From the NCBI RefSeq assembly GCF_000300855.1, contig NZ_ALJF01000024.1, positions 1 through 41,561 on the forward strand: a DNA stretch of 41,561 nt, in the 5' to 3' direction. Every line of letters begins with the position of its first letter. The stretch's first letter is position 1. This document shows, piece after piece, positions 33,126 to 39,652 of the stretch. The translations under genes and the position numbers were made by a program. Source of the stretch: Agrobacterium albertimagni AOL15. GTDB taxonomy: Bacteria; Pseudomonadota; Alphaproteobacteria; Rhizobiales; Rhizobiaceae. Below the pieces are notes generated by a model that had not been told where the DNA came from, did not search any database, and worked only from the letters and a program-made list of their open reading frames with translations.

Positions 33126-34078
33126 CTGGAGATCGACTCCCCTGAATTGCTCGTCAGCTTTATCAAAGCGCATGGGTCGGCCTGCTCGGCCTTGCCGACG
33201 ATCCAAAGGTAATCGAAGAGCGCGCGCTCCTCGTCAGTGATGTTTTCACCTTCGGCGAAAGCACCAACGGTCAGAACCGACGCCTCTGCCTGCGCAAGGG
33301 CCTGATAAAGAGAACGGTCCTTCCGGCTGTGGCCTCGACCGACTTGCAGCAGGACACCATGCTTCAATTCCCCGGCCTGCTCCGCCGCGTCTGCCATGGA
33401 AAGATCCCGGCGGATCTGATGGTCGGCGTTTAGCCCGGCCTGCCGGTCCGAGATCAATCCGCAATGCGCAGCCATCATTGCTGTCGTCCAGCTTTGACGG
33501 ATGGAAGTTTCCGCGGCACCGAGGCGTTTGCGGATCGCGTTTTTCTCGTCTGGCGTCAGCTCGCTGGGGCGACCTTCGTTCTCCGCCAGATCGCCGCCCC
33601 GTAACGGAGCGCGAAGGCTGAATGCGCGTTGGACGAGAGGCAACCAGTTGTCGAATGCTGGCCAGCCTCGTGTCCACCATTTCAGCTCTGTACCCAGTCC
33701 GGCCGGGCTCTCCGGGTGCATTTCGCGATAGCGGGCAATTACCGTGTCATCGTCGCGTGAAAGCATTTCCATGACGACGGTAATCCGACGATCATCCTTG
33801 GCCATAGCCGACAGCACGCAAGCCGACGCAACCGTCTGTTCCCTGACGCCATGCCGCTCACCAAAGAGCAGATAATCCACCTTGCCGACGCGACCAGCGA
33901 GGTCTGCAAACGAGATCGGGCGACGGCTGGACACCTCTTCGATCCTGCCTGGGCATTCTGGGAACTCGCCGGGTGCCGCCAACCCTTGCGCAGCCATTGA
34001 TAGCCAGATTCCCGCCATCAGCCCGGCGGCCAGCACACGGGGCGCTATCCGCACGCCTATATCCTTGTCTGGTCTCAT
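33122..34078 (-). CDS. ChaN-like (Tiki/haem-binding uncharacterised) exported protein
   Basis: A 318-residue exported protein. A signal peptide (APRVLAAGLMAGIWLSMAAQ, cleavage after GLAA) precedes a domain with the ChaN hallmarks LLFGERHGVREQ (Glu/His pair) and ITVVMEMLSRDDD, plus GLISDRQAGLNADHQIRRDL and LQVGRGHSRKDRS with a second His. ChaN proteins bind haem or belong to the TIKI/erythromycin-esterase-like fold with peptidase-like sites; the activity here is unknown. The start at 34078 overlaps the IalB gene stop (ATGA) and gives the signal peptide the N-terminus. It sits between two secretion genes, suggesting periplasmic processing of exoproteins. Confidence 0.8.
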   Translation of the reverse strand: MRPDKDIGVRIAPRVLAAGLMAGIWLSMAAQGLAAPGEFPECPGRIEEVSSRRPISFADLAGRVGKVDYLLFGERHGVREQTVASACVLSAMAKDDRRITVVMEMLSRDDDTVIARYREMHPESPAGLGTELKWWTRGWPAFDNWLPLVQRAFSLRAPLRGGDLAENEGRPSELTPDEKNAIRKRLGAAETSIRQSWTTAMMAAHCGLISDRQAGLNADHQIRRDLSMADAAEQAGELKHGVLLQVGRGHSRKDRSLYQALAQAEASVLTVGAFAEGENITDEERALFDYLWIVGKAEQADPCALIKLTSNSGESISR

Positions 34079-34734
34079 GGCGTGGCCGCATCCAGCGCGT
34101 CGATCCCCGCACTGATCCCACGAAGTGAAACCTTGAGCGGAATAGTGGTCGCCTTGGTGTCCTTGAGAGCGACCGTCAGAACGTTCCCTTTGCGTAACGC
34201 GCCGAGCAGCGAGCCGTTGAGAGCAAAGCCGGCATGGCATCCGGCGATGTTACAGGTCTCGAAGATAACGCGCTGAACCTGTCCACCATCGATCTTCAAC
34301 TCAAGGCCTGCCGGCAAATAGACATTCAGCGGCGTCGAAATGATCGCGACCCGCTGCTTTCCTTGCCTCGCGATGTTGAACAGGAAGACGACATCTTTCC
34401 CGCCATTGACGGCCTGTGCCTGCTGCAGGCGGCATGTCGTGCTTTCCACTTTCGCAGTGGCAGTATCTGTCTGTTGTTTGCAGACCAGTTCCCAGTCGCC
34501 ATAAAGCCTGGCTCCTGCGGCCGGTTCTGCCACAACACCGGAAGCGTCGTCCCGAACAGCTGGAGCCCCGCCGTCCTGCGCATTTGCTTTTGAGGCAGGA
34601 GCGGCCAGCAGCAATCCGACGACAAAAAGCGCCATGCCGATGCCGGGCGCCGATGCGAGCCACCGAGAACTGGGGCCGAGTTTGAGGCTGCTATCGCCGG
34701 CGTCTCTTGAAGGAGGATCGAACAAAACCGGCAT
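34075..34734 (-). CDS. IalB-family exported protein
   Basis: A 219-residue protein of the invasion-associated locus B family. A membrane/signal segment (GIGMALFVVGLLLAAPASKA, cleavage near NAQ) leads to a mature domain with the family opening YGDWELVCKQQ, a Cys pair (ETCNIAGCHAGFAL) and a beta-rich body (QRVAIISTPLNVYLPAGLEL). IalB proteins occur widely in rhizobia and Bartonella in the periplasm or outer membrane; a molecular role is not settled. Only 3 bp separate it from the TpsB gene, and it overlaps the ChaN-like gene by 4 bases. The start at 34734 makes a long pre-signal N-terminus, so ATG codon 34 (34635) is an alternative. Confidence 0.85.
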   Translation of the reverse strand: MPVLFDPPSRDAGDSSLKLGPSSRWLASAPGIGMALFVVGLLLAAPASKANAQDGGAPAVRDDASGVVAEPAAGARLYGDWELVCKQQTDTATAKVESTTCRLQQAQAVNGGKDVVFLFNIARQGKQRVAIISTPLNVYLPAGLELKIDGGQVQRVIFETCNIAGCHAGFALNGSLLGALRKGNVLTVALKDTKATTIPLKVSLRGISAGIDALDAATP

Positions 34735-34737
34735 GGC

Positions 34738-36753
34738 TTAAAAAACCTTCAAACGCATTGACATGAACAACTCACCTTTTTCCTCGCTGACGCGCTGGCT
34801 TCGATGATCTTCAGCAATCCTAAAGGCGTATCCGAGGTCGAAGGAAAGCCGGGGGCCGCCGTACCTAAGCCCCACCCCGCTGCCGACCCGATAGCCGGTG
34901 ACTTCATTCGCGATGTCGCGGCCGAGCCCTGCATCGAGAAAGAGATAGGGGTTCAGACGCGAGAGGGACGATCGCGCCCATTCCGACGGCGAGGCGGATA
35001 CCTGCACCGGGCCCTGGCTGTCTGATTGCGTGCTTGAGCCGGATTTGCCTAAAAGCCAGTCGACCGGCATGGCGAATGCGACCTCGTTTCGCCACACTGC
35101 CCCCTGGTCGGCCTTGAAGCTTCCGTTGGAGTAGCCACGGACCGAACTGCGCGAGCCGATCGTCATCTGTTCGTCGGAATAAAGCGCGGTTGCCGCCCAT
35201 TGTGTCGACAGGCTGGAGGTAACGGAGGCATGCCCAGGAAAGACATAAGACCCAGAAAGGGAAGCATCCAGCTTTGTGAACTGGCTGTGGGGCGTAGACG
35301 CGTCGATATCGTCGGCGTCGTCGCGCGCGTTGAAGATTGACAGCCCCTGGCTGGCACCGATCCGGGCCGACAGGCTGGCGCGCTCGAAAAAGCGGCTGTA
35401 AGTCAGACCTGCCTGAAGCGGAGAGACGCGCTGGTCCATCAGTCCAACGCCGTTGATGTAACGGTTCTGTTCACGATGGGCGACCGAGAAATCGGCGACC
35501 AGCCGCTCGGTACGCGACGAATGTACGATCCAGTCGGCGCCCGCGCTGACGTTCCAGGTGGTCATGAACAACTCGGAAAGCGGGCCAAGGTCGATCATGT
35601 TTTCGGACCAGTCGCCCTTCAGCCGCATTGTGGCGCGTCCCACCGGAACAGCGATATTGCCGCTCAGTTCGTTGGTCTCAATGCCAGATTTAAGCGTCAG
35701 GCCCCACATGTCGTTGATGCCGATCAGATTGTCTTTCTCCGCCGTGATCCCGAAGCGAAGCTTGTCGACACCTTCGATCGATTCCGTGTCGTAGCCGCCG
35801 TAGAGCCTGAAGGCATCATCGACGCGGTTGGTGATCTGCACGTCGGAAGTCGCCGGCCTCTGGCCCGGCATGAGCTCCGCCTTTGCCTTGTTCGAAGGAA
35901 CCCTGTTGAGACTGTCGAGGGTGTCCTGCAGGCGATCGACGTGCAGGACATCGTTCTTTGCAATTGTGCTGGTCAATGCGATCCGAGCGGATGGCGGCAA
36001 CAAGGTCAGCCGTTCCAGATCGTCGTCTATACCCTCAAGCCAGGCATCGGCCCGCTGCACGAATTCGGATAGGGACGTGGACTTTGCCACATTGCCACTG
36101 AGCTCCCTCATTCGGGGGAAGAAACCCTTGTGAGGCTGCCGCTCCTCCTTGTAGACAATCGTATTGATCCGCCCGGGCACAACGCGAATTACAAGGGTCT
36201 TGCTGGCGGCGATGTCTTGCTCCGGCAACCAGGCCTGCGTCGTAGCAAAGCCTCTTTCGGCAAAAAGGCCGTTTACTGCCTTGAGCAATCCACCGACGCT
36301 TTCATTGCTCTGACAGGAAAGAGCGAAGGGTCTGGTCGCCTTCTCCACAGCTTGGCTGCCTACGAGTTGGTGGCCGCCTTCGATGCGGATGGCGTCTACG
36401 GGAAAACAGGGTGATGGACCCGACTTCGCATTGTCGGATGTGGGATTAGATGCGGGACCTGGGAATGTCTGGATCGTCAGGGCAGGCTCCTGCGATGCAC
36501 CCACATCTGGCTCTGTCTCGACCGCGGTTGCCTCCGAAGGCGCCCGCCCTTCGAGTTGATCTCGTGACAATGTGGGTTGTGGCGCGAAGCAAAGAACTGC
36601 ACAGAGAATGACGGCCGAGTTTCGCAACGCGGGTGACGTGAGTGACGTGGGTGCGACATACGCGATCACACTCCTGTCGGAGCCACCTTCTGTCGATGAT
36701 TTGCTAGCTCCCGGAACGAGAAATCCCGCTCCGGCCAGAAATCTGGTCATCAA
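34738..36753 (-). CDS. TpsB outer-membrane transporter (FhaC/ShlB/CdiB family)
   Basis: A 671-residue Omp85-superfamily transporter. After an export signal (NSAVILCAVLCFAPQ) and a linker helix region, POTRA1 begins near residue 115 (PCFPVDAIRIEGGHQL), with POTRA2 at about 195-285 (LVIRVVPGRINTIVYKEE). The 16-stranded barrel covers about 300-671, with the family L6 motif VRGY at 538-541 and a C-terminal Phe671 for barrel assembly. It should translocate both TpsA proteins of the operon across the outer membrane. It is the first gene, with its promoter in 36754-37360. The N-terminus is longer than usual and the exact start is uncertain, with no clear Shine-Dalgarno. Confidence 0.93.
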   Translation of the reverse strand: MMTRFLAGAGFLVPGASKSSTEGGSDRSVIAYVAPTSLTSPALRNSAVILCAVLCFAPQPTLSRDQLEGRAPSEATAVETEPDVGASQEPALTIQTFPGPASNPTSDNAKSGPSPCFPVDAIRIEGGHQLVGSQAVEKATRPFALSCQSNESVGGLLKAVNGLFAERGFATTQAWLPEQDIAASKTLVIRVVPGRINTIVYKEERQPHKGFFPRMRELSGNVAKSTSLSEFVQRADAWLEGIDDDLERLTLLPPSARIALTSTIAKNDVLHVDRLQDTLDSLNRVPSNKAKAELMPGQRPATSDVQITNRVDDAFRLYGGYDTESIEGVDKLRFGITAEKDNLIGINDMWGLTLKSGIETNELSGNIAVPVGRATMRLKGDWSENMIDLGPLSELFMTTWNVSAGADWIVHSSRTERLVADFSVAHREQNRYINGVGLMDQRVSPLQAGLTYSRFFERASLSARIGASQGLSIFNARDDADDIDASTPHSQFTKLDASLSGSYVFPGHASVTSSLSTQWAATALYSDEQMTIGSRSSVRGYSNGSFKADQGAVWRNEVAFAMPVDWLLGKSGSSTQSDSQGPVQVSASPSEWARSSLSRLNPYLFLDAGLGRDIANEVTGYRVGSGVGLRYGGPRLSFDLGYAFRIAEDHRSQRVSEEKGELFMSMRLKVF

Positions 36754-37364
36754 TAAATTTCAACCCCATGTTGCTTAATGCCACGCATTAGCCAGTAGAG
36801 GATATTTGGCAAGACAACTCTAGCGCGCTTACGAAAAGAATCAGAAATGCGTTACCAAATTGCATCAGTCGTACGCCGGGCCTGTCTGAGACCGGAGCTG
36901 GTGAAGTGCTGCCTCCATGAATCCGGGGACCAAGTTCACGTCAGTATTTCTGACAAGTACATGCTATATTTGAATTTATCCTGTTTGATGAGGCAGAGCA
37001 GGCTCTCTGTATAGGCACAGTTGGATCGTGGCGGGAGACATGTTTAAATCCTTTGTCACTCGCTCTCTTCTGTCGCGCCGGATGGGGGCAGACTTGGAGC
37101 GTCGTGAACTGAAGTTTTGATCAAGACGATCGACCGAGGAAAGTCGAAACGACTTTTGCGTGTATTCTGTGATTTCGCGGATGGGAGGGCATGTCTGAAG
37201 ATCTGTCGTCGGCGAAGGATGAGCCAAACCGGATGTCAACTTTCGTTTGTGAGGGGAAATGATGTTTGCGGATGGAGCGATCCATGCGGACAGACATGTC
37301 AGAAGAGGACGCGGCTCCTTTTGATCGCGGTCATTGCGATGGAAGGCAATCGCCAAACCCGGGG
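36754..37364. promoter_or_regulatory. Upstream region of the TPS/CDI operon
   Basis: About 610 bp with no supportable gene; the open frames on both strands are short and Cys/Arg-rich. It should hold the promoter of the whole minus-strand operon in the AT-rich stretch around 36760-36870. I could not single out -35/-10 boxes or a clear operator. Confidence 0.45.
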
Positions 37365-37595
37365 TGGATAAAGCTGCCACAGGCGTCTTCTCGCTTATCT
37401 TACTTGTGTCACCAGGTCTTGGTGCCGCCTTTGTCCCAGAATGAACGAGAGCTGACCAGCAGGGATGTGGCGGTGAAGAAGGTGCAGTGCCTCGATCTGA
37501 TTGAGCTCGGTACGCCCTGGCGCAAGGATGATGAGACGGCCACTCGTGACGACCTCATTGATTTTGCCAGTATGCTGAGACGATCGGGCAGGTGA
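37365..37595 (+). pseudogene. LysR C-terminal relic upstream of the secretion operon
   Basis: From 37388 one frame reads FSLILLVSPGLGAAFVPE and hits TGA (37442) exactly where the intact LysR has Trp in GFAPEW. After a frameshift, the frame from 37464 reads DVAVKKVQCLDL to LIDFASMLRRSGR, matching 26 of 43 residues of the intact tail DVVLKKVTGIDL to DIAKTLGRSGR, and stops at the same place. A shared TTCATGCGG lies 36-38 bases beyond both stops. No HTH half is left. It is a decayed paralogous LysR end in the same orientation as the intact gene. Confidence 0.75.
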
Positions 37596-37756
37596 GAGCG
37601 GCTAGGTTGTGACTGGGCTTACAACGCCGTATTCATGCGGCAGGCTTCAATGCGACTAATGGGCTGCGCCATTTCGCCTGCTTCGGCGTGACACTTGTGG
37701 CCAGGCCCGCACGACATTCCATTGAATGGGCAAGCGGGCGCTCGTTGACGCGTAAG

Positions 37757-38068
37757 TCATTCGTCAGGATCGTCAAGCTGGGTAAAGATGAGCCCTGGGG
37801 TATCATCGACGTGGTTGTCAGGCCGGATAAGCGCGTTGACGGCCGGCACCCAGGGCTGAGGAACAAAAACCAGTTCAAGACCCAAAGCGCGTCCGATATT
37901 GATGAGCGTGACCGCACGTGCGGAGCTGCGTCCGGCTTCGATATCCTGGTATCGGAGCCGCGAAATGCCAGCTTGTTCTGCAACACGCTTCTGCGAGTAG
38001 CCGAGTTCCTTGCGTGTCGTCTTCAGTTTCTGAGCGATAAGCTGGAGATCTTCGGATTCAGTCGTCAC
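37757..38068 (-). CDS. XRE/HipB-like regulator
   Basis: A 103-residue HTH protein (domain about residues 10-65: LKTTRKELGYSQKRVAEQAG, ISRLRYQDIEAGRSSARAVT, IGRALGLELVFVPQ) with a C-terminal tail that has the LELVFVP strand typical of HipB-like antitoxins. Several GTG codons could start it. GTG 38068 is chosen because AAGG lies 7 bases before it; starts up to 38098 are possible. No hipA-like kinase follows on its strand: only 160 bp separate it from the LysR relic, which runs the other way. It is therefore an orphan, like the one at 3694-3945. Confidence 0.8.
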   Translation of the reverse strand: MTTESEDLQLIAQKLKTTRKELGYSQKRVAEQAGISRLRYQDIEAGRSSARAVTLINIGRALGLELVFVPQPWVPAVNALIRPDNHVDDTPGLIFTQLDDPDE

Positions 38069-38098
38069 TACAATGCCTTGCACGCTCACGGTTCCCAC

Positions 38099-38469
38099 GT
38101 GTTCATGTTCAGGAGCCTTGAGTTCTTGTCAAGCAAGTCTCGCGTTGGAACACTTCTTCTTCAAAGCGGTCCTTGTCCGCTGCTGGGCATACTCCCTGCA
38201 GGTCCTTATGCCTGGACACAAGCGAGTGACCAGACGCTTTACGTCTTTAGATGTCTGCGCACGGACAACTCGGTCCAGTCGCCCACATCGTGGATGACCC
38301 CCCCACGTGGTTCATAGCCATGGCCTGTCCCGGAGCTTGGTCCGGTCCGAGGTTTTCCTTGGGGCGAAGGCGGCGTGCCAATCGGTGTTAAAACCCATTT
38401 CGGCCAGACAGGCATTCAATTTGTTCGCCTTCTTCGTTGTGAGCAAAGCAGAACGACCTTGTCCGCCTA
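38099..38469. other. Intergenic region, no gene seen
   Basis: About 370 bp between the XRE gene and the SOS-associated gene cluster. A minus-strand frame (38312 to about 38490) has some protein-like stretches (NACLAEMGFNTDWHAAFAPR) but no start signal and is not called. No repeats or hairpins stood out. Confidence 0.4.
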
Positions 38470-38547
38470 TTATTGTCCGATGAAACGGTAAATTGCCCCG
38501 CCTGCCGAAATCAGGGTCATGGCTATCAGCGCTGCGATCAGGAGCAT
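38470..38547 (-). CDS. Possible 25-residue membrane peptide
   Basis: A short frame, ATG 38547 to TAA 38470, encoding MLLIAALIAMTLISAGGAIY followed by RFIGQ, i.e. one transmembrane helix with a basic end. It starts 8 bp after the stop of the SOS-associated gene, with a purine-rich AGGTGGGA just upstream, so it could be its last co-translated partner. The size makes chance a serious alternative. Confidence 0.35.
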   Translation of the reverse strand: MLLIAALIAMTLISAGGAIYRFIGQ

Positions 38548-38555
38548 TTCCCACC

Positions 38556-39194
38556 TCATGGGGTAACCGGCAGCAATACCAGCTGTTCTCTTGATAGCGG
38601 GCGTTGAAGATCCTTTGCCTCAGCCCAAGAGGCCTGAAGCCAGGTGTCCAGCTCTTCCTCTGTTGTCAGGATTACTGGCATCGCTTTGGGATGGATCGGC
38701 TTCACCACCTCGTTTGCCTCAGTCGTCAGGAACCCGAAAAGCTGGTGCTCCCCAGGTCTTGGGTTTTTCGTCGAGCCACGCTCGCCCTTCCAAGACGTCC
38801 AAATGCCGGCAAAGAAAGCGAGGGGCATCTCCTCATTGATTGCGAACCACCGTTTCGTTTTTTTCGGCTTGGTGTCTTCCCACTCACAAAATCTCGTCCA
38901 TGGGACCAGGCATCGGTTCTCGGGTCCAAGCCAGCGGCGCCAATGCGGCGAGCTGGTGTTGCGGATATTGGTCACGCCGCTGTCAGGCTTGCCACCCGTA
39001 ACGGAAGGAGGTGACGGCATGCCCCATGTCAGGTTGGTGAGCTCGCGGCCGTCTGCGGTTGCTCTGATGATCGGGGCCGCACGATCGGGATAGACATCCA
39101 GTGAAGGCGGCAAGTTGCCGACGTGATCGATCATCGCGCGGGTGATGGCGCGGATCGCTTCCTGGTTCGTGGTGATACTGTATAAATTGCACAT
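38556..39194 (-). CDS. SOS-response-associated peptidase (YedK/HMCES family)
   Basis: A 212-residue SRAP-domain protein that captures abasic sites in single-stranded DNA through a thiazolidine link to Cys2 after Met1 removal. Start at 39194 (MCNLYSITT) is required to expose Cys2, and GGAGG stands 9 bases upstream, so the 11-codon longer frame is rejected. The other active-site residues fit: N76 in TNIRN, E104 in RFCEWED and H168 in IHPKAMPVIL. Length is normal for the family. It complements dinB and xthA elsewhere in the window, though it is not in one operon with them. Confidence 0.93.
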   Translation of the reverse strand: MCNLYSITTNQEAIRAITRAMIDHVGNLPPSLDVYPDRAAPIIRATADGRELTNLTWGMPSPPSVTGGKPDSGVTNIRNTSSPHWRRWLGPENRCLVPWTRFCEWEDTKPKKTKRWFAINEEMPLAFFAGIWTSWKGERGSTKNPRPGEHQLFGFLTTEANEVVKPIHPKAMPVILTTEEELDTWLQASWAEAKDLQRPLSREQLVLLPVTP

Positions 39195-39652
39195 CACGAG
39201 CCCCCTCCAAAGATTCAGAAGTTGCATTTCGGGCGGGTTCTTCGCAATCCCTGCTCTTCCGCGTAGCTGCTTGCCGTCACACTGCCATTGACGACAGACC
39301 CATGATGTCTTCGATGGCTGATAACATTATGGCGCCAAGTATTAGACACACTGAGGTCTTCTGCTGCGGACTTGCTCTGTTCCGGCAGAGGAACTCGATC
39401 GCTATTCACGAAGATCTGGCAGTCTCCACTTGCTGAAACCGTCCCGGTCTCGCGGCCCATCAGAACCCGCTCCCGATTGGTAAAATTTTAATAAACTACA
39501 GAAATTGTTTGCTTTTCACTCCCGAAATTAACTCCATTTTCAATAATGGTCGGTAGCGGCATAACCGGTTATGCGCAATGGGTTAACAGACTATTGCGCT
39601 CGCCCCTTCATCGCGATTTAACTGCGATCAACTTGTTAAGGGGTGAGTTACC
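39195..39652. promoter_or_regulatory. Divergent promoter region of the SRAP gene and the adhesin
   Basis: About 460 bp with no gene. The right part is AT-rich (39480-39545) and carries two adjacent palindromes just upstream of the adhesin: ATAACCGGTTAT (39561-39572, perfect) and GCGCAAT-N13-ATTGCGC (39573-39579 / 39593-39599). A Shine-Dalgarno-like AAGGGGTGAG lies at 39638-39647. Confidence 0.55.
39561..39599. promoter_or_regulatory. Abutting palindromes upstream of the giant adhesin
   Basis: A perfect 12-bp palindrome, ATAACCGGTTAT, directly abuts a 7-bp inverted repeat with a 13-base loop (GCGCAAT / ATTGCGC), 54-92 bp before the adhesin ATG. The first suits a dimeric regulator. The second could be a second site or a 5'-leader hairpin. 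Confidence 0.55.

Noticed and set aside
39215..39460. Minus-strand 81-codon frame upstream of the SRAP gene
   Set aside because: No start signal, Ser/Arg-rich, and lies over the divergent promoter region.
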